Assembly: GCF_011250555.1 (NCBI RefSeq)
Contig: NZ_JAANMZ010000007.1
Coordinates: 1 to 64,000, forward strand
Source: Bacillus sp. MM2020_4
GTDB taxonomy: Bacteria > Bacillota > Bacilli > Bacillales > Cytobacillaceae
Direction of reading: 5' to 3'
Length of the DNA stretch: 64,000 bases
How positions within the stretch are numbered: the first letter of the stretch is position 1; every line of letters begins with the position of its first letter. Under the pieces are notes generated by a model. That model made no database searches. It saw nothing but the letters and a program-made list of their open reading frames with translations, and had not been told where the DNA came from. Made by a program: the position numbers and the translations under genes. Below, piece by piece: positions 45,758-53,850 of this stretch.

Positions 45758-46396
45758 ATGAAAATAAAGGTCATCATTGCGGATGACAACTCCTTTATTC
45801 GCGAAGGTTTGAAAATTATCCTCCATACATATGCAGAGTTTGACGTACTTGATACGGTGAATGATGGAAAAGAGGCAGTGGACTATTGCTTGGAAAATTC
45901 AGTCGATGTAGCCCTACTGGATGTACGCATGCCCAATATGAATGGGGTTGAGGCGGCGAAATTGATTACCGAGCAAACCAGCACAAAGCCCCTCATCTTG
46001 ACCACCTTTGATGATGATGAATATATTCTCGATGCGATCAAAAACGGGGCGAAGGGCTATTTATTGAAAAATAATGACCCTGAACAAATTCGTGATGCCA
46101 TAAAGAGTGTTTATAATGGAAACAGCATCATTCAGGATGTGATTTTAGAAAAAATAAAGTCGAATCTTACGGAAAAAAAGGAAGCAGAGATGCAAATGGA
46201 CCTCAGCCAATTTACCGAAAGAGAACGAGACATCATGTCTCTGATTGCAAAGGGGTTCTCCAATAAAGCGATATCGAAACAATTGTTTATTTCCGAAGGG
46301 ACGGTGGCCAATTATATTACTTCCATCTTAAATAAGACTGGGCTTGAGCACCGCACCCAGATCGCAATCTTCTACCTGAAGGGGAAAGTGGAATAA
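45758..46396 (+). CDS. LuxR/NarL-type response regulator, LnrK-like
   Basis: A 212-residue regulator. Receiver domain with Asp55 in VALLDVRMPN and Lys in KGYLLKNN; LuxR helix-turn-helix at about 145-205 with FTERERDIMSLIAKGFSNKAI, in which ISEGTVANYI is the recognition helix. AAGGGGGT precedes the ATG. The gene is 1 base from the kinase gene and precedes an ABC-2 exporter operon, as in linearmycin-response systems, although there the kinase gene comes first. Confidence 0.9.
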   Translation: MKIKVIIADDNSFIREGLKIILHTYAEFDVLDTVNDGKEAVDYCLENSVDVALLDVRMPNMNGVEAAKLITEQTSTKPLILTTFDDDEYILDAIKNGAKGYLLKNNDPEQIRDAIKSVYNGNSIIQDVILEKIKSNLTEKKEAEMQMDLSQFTERERDIMSLIAKGFSNKAISKQLFISEGTVANYITSILNKTGLEHRTQIAIFYLKGKVE

Positions 46397-46397
46397 G

Positions 46398-47504
46398 ATG
46401 GAGTTTTGGATGATTGGCACAAAGCTAGTACTCTTACTTTATCTTGCTTTTTATTTTGTTCGGGTGGAGATCGATCATTTCGCCTTAGTGATTCTTACCT
46501 TTCTTGGCTATTTCTGTGTCAATATCACGCTCTATCTATTTAATCAGACCATTGTCAAACGAATTCTGCTCGTCATCTCAATAGGCATTTCTATTGTAGC
46601 CTGTCTGATGGTTCATCCAATATTTGGTATCTCATTGCCATTATCGATAGTAGAATTGGCCTCAGGATTTTTTGAAAAAAAAGTTCCCGTTCTGCTTCTT
46701 TCCATCGCCCCGATTCTTTATATACAAGAATCGTTTCAGCCGTTGTACGGATTAGTGGCCATCTTTTGCTTTATGCTCTATTCTGTCACCGCAAGCTTTA
46801 ATAAGATGCTGGTGAAGGATGAAGCGCAGATCGATTCAATGCGAAAGGCGATGCAGAAATTAACCAAACACGTAAATGAAAATACCGAGTACATTAGGCA
46901 GTCGGAATATACCTTCAAATTAGAGGAACGAAATCGAATTTCACAAGAGATTCATGATAAAATCGGCCACTCGATGACTGGGGCCCTTTTTCAAATGGAA
47001 GCCGCCAAACGACTTATCGAAACCGATCCACCTAAGGCAGCTGAGCTGCTGCAAAATGCGATCAATATCTCAAAGGATGGCATCGAAAATATCCGCTTGA
47101 CGCTGAAAAATATGAAGCCCCCAACGGAACAAGTAGGGATTCACCGCTTGAAGCTGATGATCGATGACTTTAATACCAAACAACCCATCAAAACGGTGCT
47201 AACGTATGAAGGAAATTTAGGAATTATTTCGCCAATCCAGTGGAAAATTATTCATGAGAATGTCACTGAGGCACTCACGAATGCCATGAAATATTCCCAG
47301 GCTACCGTCGTTTCAATCGACTTAAAGGTATTAAACAAGCTGGTCAGGGTCGAGGTGAAGGATAACGGCGCTGGAACAAAGACAATCAAGAAGGGGCTCG
47401 GCTTTATTGGGATGGAGGAGCGGACTGCCGCAATCAACGGGAAAATTATTGTCGACAGTACGCATGGTTTCTCCGTCACCACGCTCCTGCCCATCTCCAT
47501 ATGA
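46398..47504 (+). CDS. HisKA_3 sensor histidine kinase, LnrJ-like
   Basis: A 368-residue kinase. Six or so membrane spans occupy residues 1-140 with almost no extracellular loop, as in intramembrane-sensing kinases. His186 in QEIHDKIGHSMTGAL is the phosphorylation site; the ATPase shows NVTEALTNAMKYSQA and GLGFIGMEER. Sensing of membrane damage or a membrane-active compound fits the architecture. A terminator follows, before the exporter genes. Confidence 0.88.
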   Translation: MEFWMIGTKLVLLLYLAFYFVRVEIDHFALVILTFLGYFCVNITLYLFNQTIVKRILLVISIGISIVACLMVHPIFGISLPLSIVELASGFFEKKVPVLLLSIAPILYIQESFQPLYGLVAIFCFMLYSVTASFNKMLVKDEAQIDSMRKAMQKLTKHVNENTEYIRQSEYTFKLEERNRISQEIHDKIGHSMTGALFQMEAAKRLIETDPPKAAELLQNAINISKDGIENIRLTLKNMKPPTEQVGIHRLKLMIDDFNTKQPIKTVLTYEGNLGIISPIQWKIIHENVTEALTNAMKYSQATVVSIDLKVLNKLVRVEVKDNGAGTKTIKKGLGFIGMEERTAAINGKIIVDSTHGFSVTTLLPISI

Positions 47505-47540
47505 GAATCCCACATCGACAATATGAATATCTTCATGTGA

Positions 47541-47583
47541 AAAGAATGAACGATTGCACTTATGCAGGTTCATTCTTTTTTTT
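47541..47583 (+). terminator. Terminator between sensor genes and exporter genes
   Basis: AAAGAATGAAC pairs with GTTCATTCTTT around a 16-base loop, followed by seven Ts. The exporter genes are therefore likely to have their own, regulator-controlled promoter in the 40 bases before 47620 or to depend on read-through. Confidence 0.85.
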
Positions 47584-47619
47584 ATACTTGAACTATACTA
47601 ACGACCTTGAGGTGAAAAG

Positions 47620-48558
47620 ATGAACGTATTAGAGATAAAAAATGTTACGAAAAAATTCGCTGATTTTATTGCGGTTGATAATATGAGCTTATCCGTTGCC
47701 GAAGGGGAAATCTTTGGTTTCCTTGGGGCAAATGGTGCCGGTAAAAGTACAACGATTAATATGATCGCCGGACTGTTGCGAAGCAATGATGGTCTCATTC
47801 GTATTCTTGGGAAAAACGCGGCCAAACACAGCCGTTTTGCTAAAATGAACCTTGGCATGGTTCCACAGGATTTGGCGATCTATGAGGACATGACGGCCTA
47901 TGAAAACGTAAAATTCTTTGCGGGGCTATACGGTTTGCGCGGTGCGGAACTACATGACCGGGTGGAGGAAGCGTTGGAATTTGTCGGTCTTCAAGATAAA
48001 CATAAAAGTTACCCTAAAAGTTTTTCCGGCGGGATGAAGCGCCGCTTAAATATTGCCTGTGCCATCGCCCATCGGCCGAAGCTGATCATTATGGATGAAC
48101 CAACGGTGGGCATTGATCCGCAGTCGCGGAACTACATCCTGGCATCCGTGAGGAAGTTAAATGAAATGGGCTGCACCATCATTTATACAAGCCATTATAT
48201 GGAGGAAGTGGAGGAGATCTGTTCGCGGATCGCTATTATTGACCACGGAAAAATCATTGCCGAGGGTACGAAGGAACAACTGAAATCGATCATTACCAAT
48301 ACAAAAGACTTATGGATTGAAGTCAAATCGACCGAAAATATAAATCTTCAGTCGATTAAAGATATCCCAGGTGTAGAAGCCGTTGTCGTGGATGAAAATT
48401 TTATAAAAATCAACTCGGATACAGGTGTTAATAATCTAAATAATATCATTGAGCACTTTATTAACAGCCATATTGAAATACGCGCCTTACAAGAAAAAGC
48501 ACCGAATTTAGAGACCGTATTTTTAACCTTAACCGGAAGAAATCTGCGGGACCAATAA
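47620..48558 (+). CDS. ABC-2 exporter ATPase, LnrL-like
   Basis: A 312-residue ATPase. Walker A GANGAGKST, signature FSGGMKRR, Walker B LIIMDEPTVGIDP and the DrrA-type C-terminal domain are present. Length and neighbours fit LnrL of the B. subtilis linearmycin exporter. GAGGTGAAAAG precedes the ATG. Confidence 0.92.
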   Translation: MNVLEIKNVTKKFADFIAVDNMSLSVAEGEIFGFLGANGAGKSTTINMIAGLLRSNDGLIRILGKNAAKHSRFAKMNLGMVPQDLAIYEDMTAYENVKFFAGLYGLRGAELHDRVEEALEFVGLQDKHKSYPKSFSGGMKRRLNIACAIAHRPKLIIMDEPTVGIDPQSRNYILASVRKLNEMGCTIIYTSHYMEEVEEICSRIAIIDHGKIIAEGTKEQLKSIITNTKDLWIEVKSTENINLQSIKDIPGVEAVVVDENFIKINSDTGVNNLNNIIEHFINSHIEIRALQEKAPNLETVFLTLTGRNLRDQ

Positions 48559-48570
48559 GGGGGATTACCT

Positions 48571-49683
48571 TTGACTATACTTCATATCGCCTGGAAGGGG
48601 ATCAAATCAGACTTCCGGGATAGAAGAACCTTGTTTTTTATGTTAGCCTTTCCGATTCTCTTAATACTTGTTCTTGGAACGGCCTTGTCGAACACGTTTA
48701 CAAGCAGTCTTCCTGTGGATGATCTCCACGTTTTATATAAAGATACGACACAAGAAGGAAGCTTTCAGCAGTTTAGGGCTGGCGCTGAAGCATCTGGGAT
48801 TCATTTCAAGAAAGCCACCGAAAAGATGGACGGAAAAAAAGAAGTGAAGCAAGATACCTATGATGGATATATAGAAGTGAGTGATAAAGGTGTACAGCTG
48901 TATATCAACAATGGAAATAGTATTAACGCAAATATCCTCCAAGGCATGCTCGCTGCCTATGTTGATAAATTCAATATTGCTTCTGAAATTAGGAAGACAG
49001 CGCCTGATAAATTGGAGGAGGCTTTTACGAGTAGAACCCAGGCGAATTTTATTAAGGAGACCTCTCTAAATCCCGAAAAGAAGCCGGGGTCGTTGGATTA
49101 TTATGCGATTGCCATTACGACGATGATTATTCTGTACGGAGCGATGTCAGCGAGCTCGTTAATTGTTGGTGAGCGCGTAAGAAAGACGGCCGATCGACTA
49201 ATTGCCGCACCAGTAAGGAAAAGCGAAATCTTTATCGGAAAAGTGTTAGGGAGTCTCATTAGTAATGGGTTGTGTGTCATATTAGTCATTCTGTTTAGCA
49301 AACTATTATTCAAGGCCAACTGGGGTAACCATCTGGGGCTGGTATTTCTAGTGCTGCTTTCTGAGGTGGTGCTTGCGGTTAGTATCGGAATCGGTGTTAG
49401 TTTCCTAGCGAAAACAAGTGCGGCACCTCAAGTCATCATTATGTTATTTGTGCAGCTATCATCCTTTTTTGGCGGGGCTTATTTTAAAATTGAAAATCCC
49501 GAGGGAATTTTTAAGCTCATTACCGACCTTTCACCGTTAACTTGGATGAATACAGCTATAACGAAAATCATTTATGCAAATGACTTTGCTGCCGCCATTC
49601 CGGCGATCGGTATCAATCTGATTGGATCATTCTTATTGTTACTAGTGGCAATCATCTCGCTGCAAAGGAGGGAGGGGCTATAA
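48571..49683 (+). CDS. ABC-2 exporter permease, LnrM-like
   Basis: A 370-residue permease. One N-terminal span, a large extracellular domain (about 45-175) and five C-terminal spans give the ABC-2 (YhgE/DrrB-like) layout. The TTG start at 48571 follows AAGGGGGATT. Shares the stop region with the next permease (overlap at 49683). Confidence 0.88.
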   Translation: MTILHIAWKGIKSDFRDRRTLFFMLAFPILLILVLGTALSNTFTSSLPVDDLHVLYKDTTQEGSFQQFRAGAEASGIHFKKATEKMDGKKEVKQDTYDGYIEVSDKGVQLYINNGNSINANILQGMLAAYVDKFNIASEIRKTAPDKLEEAFTSRTQANFIKETSLNPEKKPGSLDYYAIAITTMIILYGAMSASSLIVGERVRKTADRLIAAPVRKSEIFIGKVLGSLISNGLCVILVILFSKLLFKANWGNHLGLVFLVLLSEVVLAVSIGIGVSFLAKTSAAPQVIIMLFVQLSSFFGGAYFKIENPEGIFKLITDLSPLTWMNTAITKIIYANDFAAAIPAIGINLIGSFLLLLVAIISLQRREGL

Positions 49684-50828
49684 TGAAGGATATCCTCTGG
49701 CTTATCCAAAACACATTACAAGGTACGTTTCGAAAAAAGAAAAACATTATTATGTATCTATTTATGCCATTAATCGGAATTTTTATTTCGCTGCTCGTCT
49801 ATGGCGGTGATCAAAAAATGCTCCTGCATGTCGGCGTAGTCAACCAGGATAAAAGTGAGATTACCACAGATACGATCCAGTTTTTAGCAGGGTTAGAGAA
49901 TGTGAAGATGACGGAAATGAAAGCCGGGAACGTTCAGGAAGAAATTGTCTCCGGTAAGCTCGACAGTGTCATTACCTTTGAAAAGGGGTATTCGGACAGT
50001 GTCTTGGCGGGAAGCCCTGACCATATCCAAATTACCTCCATCAAAGGTGCTCAAGTTACAGGATTCGTAAAATCCTATTTATATCAATATATCGAAAATA
50101 TCTCGACGATCAGCCGTGCGGCAGATGGAAATCAACAAACTTTTCGGCAAATGGTTCAGGACTACCAGCAATCGGCCTTTAAGCTCGAGACACATTCATT
50201 AGCGGATACATCGAAAAATAAGAATATGACAAATCAAACGATTGGTTTTTTAATAATGATCATGCTGATGTCAGCAACCAATCTGTCCGAGATCATATTG
50301 CTGGAAAAAGAAAAACGCACCTATTTTCGGTTATTATCGACACCGATTAATGCTAGAAAATTTTTACTGGCGAATGTGCTGGTGAACATGATTGTGATGT
50401 GCATTCAAGTTGTGATTACATTAACTGTCATGAAAATCGTCTTTCATATTGGCCTGAATATGGCTTATTGGGAAGCGGCAGTCGTCATGTTCCTGTTTTC
50501 CTTGATTGCCGTCGGGCTATCGCTCGTCATGATCTCGCTTTCAAACAGCCGCAGTGCAGCAAGTGCCCTGCAAAACTTAATTATCACACCAACTGTGATG
50601 CTTTCCGGATGCTTCTGGCCTGTGGAAGTAATGCCAACTTCACTGCAAAAAATAGCCAACTTCCTACCGCAGCGCTGGACACTTGATACCCTAACCAAAC
50701 TGCAGGAAGGCCATTCGTTTAGCGAGTTATCTTTACATCTGCTGATTCTCATTGCCTTTGCCGCTGCCTTTTTCTTAATTGCGGTCTACAAATTCAGCAG
50801 AAATAATACCACACAGAATTTTGTCTGA
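49683..50828 (+). CDS. ABC-2 exporter permease, LnrN-like
   Basis: A 381-residue second permease with the same layout as its neighbour: one N-terminal span, an extracellular domain and five C-terminal spans, with the LMSATNLSEIILLEKEKRT coupling region. It starts on the last base of the previous stop codon (TAATG), implying translational coupling. The ATPase and two permeases make a heteromeric exporter. Polyene or membrane-active compounds are plausible substrates by analogy. Confidence 0.88.
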   Translation: MKDILWLIQNTLQGTFRKKKNIIMYLFMPLIGIFISLLVYGGDQKMLLHVGVVNQDKSEITTDTIQFLAGLENVKMTEMKAGNVQEEIVSGKLDSVITFEKGYSDSVLAGSPDHIQITSIKGAQVTGFVKSYLYQYIENISTISRAADGNQQTFRQMVQDYQQSAFKLETHSLADTSKNKNMTNQTIGFLIMIMLMSATNLSEIILLEKEKRTYFRLLSTPINARKFLLANVLVNMIVMCIQVVITLTVMKIVFHIGLNMAYWEAAVVMFLFSLIAVGLSLVMISLSNSRSAASALQNLIITPTVMLSGCFWPVEVMPTSLQKIANFLPQRWTLDTLTKLQEGHSFSELSLHLLILIAFAAAFFLIAVYKFSRNNTTQNFV

Positions 50829-50862
50829 TTTGCTGAAAATTTGATTATAATAACAAGAAGAT

Positions 50863-50896
50863 GCGCTGCCGGTTTTTAGCGGACAGCGTTTTTTCA
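50863..50896 (+). terminator. Terminator of the exporter operon
   Basis: CGCTG-CCG pairs with CGG-A-CAGCG (one bulge), followed by six Ts. Confidence 0.75.
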
Positions 50897-50897
50897 G

Positions 50898-50960
50898 TTT
50901 GTCGAAAGCTAAAAATTTCCTGGGGGATTTTGAAGGATTTCGGACTTCTTTGTAGAAAAT
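50898..50960. repeat. 63-bp direct repeat, right copy
   Basis: Starts TTTGTCGAAAGCTAAAAA, then TTTCCTGGGGGATTTTGAAG and GATTTCGGACTTCTTTG, ending TAGAAAAT. Same orientation as 45552-45615. The rest of the 335-base gap up to 51163 shows nothing else I can name. Confidence 0.8.
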
Positions 50961-51163
50961 TAGTAGTTATTCGCGACTAAATCAAGCAGAGGAGTAACAA
51001 ATTTTGCTTAACAGTTGGAGTGGAAATAGGGGTACTTTTTTGCTTGCATCCATTCCAAACGTAAATTCCCTCTAAACAGAACAAACGTTTTGGTGTAAAC
51101 TAAATATAGTGTGGTGCTTTTATGAAATAACCACAACAATATTATTTAGAGGTGGACATACAA

Positions 51164-51790
51164 TTGAATGGTACAGCACATGCGGCAATTGGAGCAGCTG
51201 CGGGATTTATCGTTGCCAACCAGTTTCAATCTACTCCCTCAACTACGCTCTTATTAGTCGGATTAGGAGGAATATCTGGTTTAATCCCCGATCTTGACAT
51301 TGATGGGAGTCTTCGCGGCAAAATCACTCTATCTCATAAGGTAATTCGGACGGCTGCTCAGCTAATTGGGGCTCTTATGATCTTTTATAGTTTTTTTGAG
51401 GGTGGAGCGACAGAAAAATGGCTTGGGGTTGGCATTGGATTGGCAATTATAGGAGTAGCCTCGAAAATCAAGCAAAAACATATGTTAACAATCACGGGAA
51501 TTGGTGTACTTGCGGGGGGAGCCTCCTTACAAGAACTATGGTTGATCCTACTTGGAATTTATATTTTAATTGCGTCCTTTGTATCGCACCGCAGCTATAC
51601 CCATTCGCTATTGGGAGTCATCTTCTTTGGGATTATCGCATCCAAATTAGAGGTATCGCTTGGAATTAGTGGTATCTTTTATACCTGCCTAGCCGGTTAC
51701 ATCAGTCATTTGCTGGCAGATCTTAAAATTCTGCCATTTAATAAACGGGGAATTAAACTATTTTTACCTGTTTCTTCTAAAGAAATCTAG
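51164..51790 (+). CDS. YdjM-family membrane-bound metal-dependent hydrolase
   Basis: A 208-residue polytopic membrane protein (about six spans) of the YdjM/DUF457 family. Conserved metal-binding positions appear as SGLIPDLDIDGS, LSHKV, SHRSYTHSLLG and GYISHLLADL. The start is TTG at 51164, nine bases after GAGGTGGA; an in-frame GTG at 51152 overlaps the binding site itself. Substrate unknown; in some bacteria members are part of the SOS response, but I see no LexA site here. Confidence 0.82.
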   Translation: MNGTAHAAIGAAAGFIVANQFQSTPSTTLLLVGLGGISGLIPDLDIDGSLRGKITLSHKVIRTAAQLIGALMIFYSFFEGGATEKWLGVGIGLAIIGVASKIKQKHMLTITGIGVLAGGASLQELWLILLGIYILIASFVSHRSYTHSLLGVIFFGIIASKLEVSLGISGIFYTCLAGYISHLLADLKILPFNKRGIKLFLPVSSKEI

Positions 51791-51864
51791 CGACTTTCTG
51801 CACTTGTTTTGATGATGAATAGGAATTGAACACAACCAAAAATATAATGATGGAGGTGATTATT

Positions 51865-52185
51865 GTGTTAGTGGTTACCACTGAAAAAGTTGAAGGCTAC
51901 AAAGTTGTAGAAATAAAAGGACCTGTATTCGGACTGATTGTTAGAAGCAGAGGGATTGGCGGCGATATTATGGCAGGTTTAAAATCTCTAGTAGGCGGAG
52001 AAATCAAGCAGTATACAGCGATGCTTGAAGATTCAAGAAAAGAAGCCTTGGACCGTATGATTAAAAATGCCAACCAAATGGGTGCAAATGCGATAGTGAT
52101 GATGAGATTTGATTCTGGTGAAATCGGCAAAAATATGAGTGAAATTGTGGCATATGGAACGGCTGTTATTGTGGAGGCAATTTAA
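51865..52185 (+). CDS. YbjQ/UPF0145 family protein
   Basis: A 106-residue cytoplasmic protein forming the pentameric YbjQ fold. Hallmarks are VRSRGIGGDIMAGLKSLVGG, YTAMLEDSRKEALDRM and ANAIVMMRFDS. Metal binding has been proposed for the family but not proved. The start is GTG at 51865, four bases after a perfect GGAGGTGAT. The next gene starts on the last base of the stop codon. Confidence 0.88.
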   Translation: MLVVTTEKVEGYKVVEIKGPVFGLIVRSRGIGGDIMAGLKSLVGGEIKQYTAMLEDSRKEALDRMIKNANQMGANAIVMMRFDSGEIGKNMSEIVAYGTAVIVEAI

Positions 52186-52409
52186 TGAAGTTCGTCATTA
52201 GTTTCTATGCCATAGAAATAATTATCGTTATCTTTTGCATCCTCCTTGGTTACTTTATTTACGACAAACGGTTTAACCGAAATCATGGGATAAAAGTTCC
52301 GGATGGATTCCAATCGACAGAGGAAATAAATATTGACCCCGTAACGGGTGAAAAAACCAGAGTATATTATAACCCTGTTACAGGTGAACGTTTTTATAAA
52401 AATGAATAA
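52185..52409 (+). CDS. Small single-span membrane protein
   Basis: A 74-residue protein with one N-terminal membrane span (about 5-26) and a short cytoplasmic tail containing two similar segments, DPVTGEKTRVYY and NPVTGERFYKN. It starts within TAATG at the end of the YbjQ gene, so the two are translationally coupled and probably act together. No known family recognised. Confidence 0.7.
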   Translation: MKFVISFYAIEIIIVIFCILLGYFIYDKRFNRNHGIKVPDGFQSTEEINIDPVTGEKTRVYYNPVTGERFYKNE

Positions 52410-52426
52410 AGTAGGGGACGACCACA

Positions 52427-52472
52427 AGTGTCAGGCTCCATCCAGTTAAAATGGGTGGGGCCTGGCACTTTT
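52427..52472. repeat. Diverged GTGTCAGG-type palindrome acting as terminator
   Basis: AAGTGTCAGGCTCCA pairs with TGGGGCCTGGCACTTTTTT (imperfectly). It looks like a diverged relative of the GGTGTCAGGCACC repeat with a T tail, ending the YbjQ operon. Confidence 0.65.
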
Positions 52473-52546
52473 TTGGTTCTTAACTCTTATAGGACGATTA
52501 TGGAGATAATGGAAATAAGTTAATTTTACATTTTTTCAAATGTGGC

Positions 52547-52576
52547 TTAACATATGTTCATGACATGTGCTATAGT
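52547..52576 (+). promoter_or_regulatory. Possible promoter with palindromic operator before the AmiS gene
   Basis: TTAACA, an 18-base spacer and TATAGT. The spacer holds an imperfect inverted repeat (ACATATGT-TCATG-ACATGTG) that could bind a regulator. Confidence 0.4.
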
Positions 52577-52635
52577 TACTTTGAAAAATGAAATATAAAG
52601 ATTTGATGATCACTATAATGATAAAATTTTGTTTG

Positions 52636-52688
52636 AAAGGGCAATTTCTTTTCTTCATTAAGAAGAGAAACTGCCTTTTCCTTTTTTA
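52636..52688 (+). terminator. Leader terminator directly upstream of the AmiS gene
   Basis: AAAGG-GCA-A-TTTCTTTTCTT pairs with AGAAGAGAAA-C-TGC-CTTT and is followed by TCCTTTTTT. The gene's ribosome binding site begins immediately after, so this is either the end of an unseen upstream transcript or an attenuator controlling the channel gene. Confidence 0.7.
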
Positions 52689-52703
52689 AAGGAGTGGAAT
52701 GCA

Positions 52704-53336
52704 GTGAGCTTTGTGGGTTTATTTCTATCGGGTGCTGTCTTATTTTTAAACAGTCTTATGTTGTTAGGGAAGGCAGATGGGAAGAGTGTTGGCGTTTTTA
52801 ATGTTTTCGTAGGAAGTATTCAAATTATTATTCCATTTTATTTACTCATTGTTTCGGATCAAACTAATTGGGAACTTTATAATAATGCGGCCATTTTCTT
52901 ATTTGGCTTGACTTACTTATATGTAGGAACCACTGCGTTGAAGGGATTCGAGGGCAATGGTCTCGGTTGGTTCTGCTTATGGGTTGCCATTATTGCAGTC
53001 GTTTACACCATAACTTCAATTGTCCACTTTCATGATGTAGTAAGTGCCTTAACATGGGGAATGTGGTCATTTTTGTGGTTTCTCTTCTTTTTATCAAATG
53101 CGCTGAAAAAGAAAATTGATTCGTATCTCGGAATCGTTGCCTTCGTGCAGTCATGGGTAACGCTAACGATCCCAGCACTGCTTTACTTTTTAGGTGTTTG
53201 GAATACGCCATCTATGGCCCGAATCTGGACGTACGTTTTAATTCTTTCACTCCTCTCATTTGTTGCTGCCAGCCTATTTAAAAAGAAAATTGCCTTCAAG
53301 AAGGAACCTGAAGTGAAAGAGATATCAGCCGCTTAG
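52704..53336 (+). CDS. AmiS/UreI family urea or short-amide channel
   Basis: A 210-residue inner membrane protein with six to seven spans. Family features include LYVGTTALKGFEGNGLGWFCLWVA and SALTWGMWSFLWFLFF, the Trp-rich pore positions of UreI-type channels. The start is GTG at 52704 after AAAGGAGTGG. No urease or amidase gene is adjacent; an unlinked enzyme or the nitrilase-type hydrolase elsewhere would have to use the imported amide. Confidence 0.88.
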   Translation: MSFVGLFLSGAVLFLNSLMLLGKADGKSVGVFNVFVGSIQIIIPFYLLIVSDQTNWELYNNAAIFLFGLTYLYVGTTALKGFEGNGLGWFCLWVAIIAVVYTITSIVHFHDVVSALTWGMWSFLWFLFFLSNALKKKIDSYLGIVAFVQSWVTLTIPALLYFLGVWNTPSMARIWTYVLILSLLSFVAASLFKKKIAFKKEPEVKEISAA

Positions 53337-53337
53337 G

Positions 53338-53364
53338 AGCAAAGGATTGAATCCTTTGCTTTTC
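53338..53364 (+). terminator. Terminator of the AmiS gene
   Basis: AGCAAAGGAT pairs perfectly with ATCCTTTGCT around a 3-base loop, followed by TTTCTTT. It overlaps the stop codon region. Confidence 0.85.
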
Positions 53365-53489
53365 TTTATGAGGAAGTCGGGGCATTGACACAATCTCGGT
53401 GAAGACGGAAACAATTGGATTGAAAACGACAACATCATTCATATAAGCGGAAATCCCCCTTGTTATCTTAGTCATTCGCTGCTTTTCGC

Positions 53490-53579
53490 CAATTTGGGGC
53501 AGAGACGATTGAGAGCGACCGAGGGACTAAGCCCTAGGACGTTCGAAGAGCAAATTCAGCCCCAATGGGGATTTTTTTC
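53490..53579 (+). ncRNA. Decayed SAM-I riboswitch fragment with terminator
   Basis: GAGAGCGACCGAGGGACTA-GCCCTA-GACGT-CG is almost identical to the 5' half of the intact S-box at 57090. The 3' half (GCAACC, GGTGC, AATTCC) is missing. Flanking GGGGC and GCCCC can pair as a closing stem, and CCCCAATGGGG followed by seven Ts forms an alternative small terminator. No gene follows on this strand; the next gene is convergent. Confidence 0.65.
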
Positions 53580-53589
53580 AAATTCCTAT

Positions 53590-53850
53590 TTAATCGTTTT
53601 CGAATAAATTCTCCTTTACAAATTCAAACTCTTCTTCATCCTGGTAGCCAATAAAATAAATTTTATCTATTTGGTCATGATTAAATAAATACATGTATTG
53701 TTCGTTAATATTACCTTCGGGGTAAAGACAGGCAATGTAATCCCAAATTTTGTTGGTATTCAGTTCCTGTTGCTTGCGGCCGTAGATCATCACCCTTTTA
53801 GTGCCGCCTTCTAAGAGGACAACAGAACCAATCGGTAAATACTTATCCAT
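53590..53850 (-). CDS. DUF4176 protein of a type VII secretion cassette
   Basis: An 86-residue protein beginning MDKYLPIGSVVLLEGGTKRV, continuing VMIYGRKQ and YIACLYPEGNI, the hallmarks of DUF4176. Such proteins occur in Firmicutes type VII (Esx/Yuk) effector loci; function unknown. ATG at 53850 follows GAAAGGAACG. It overlaps the upstream membrane protein gene by 8 bases and is the last gene of the cassette. Confidence 0.82.
   Translation of the reverse strand: MDKYLPIGSVVLLEGGTKRVMIYGRKQQELNTNKIWDYIACLYPEGNINEQYMYLFNHDQIDKIYFIGYQDEEEFEFVKENLFEND

Noticed and set aside
53490-53579. Functional SAM-I riboswitch
   Set aside because: The 3' half of the aptamer is missing and no gene follows on that strand, so it is recorded as a remnant.
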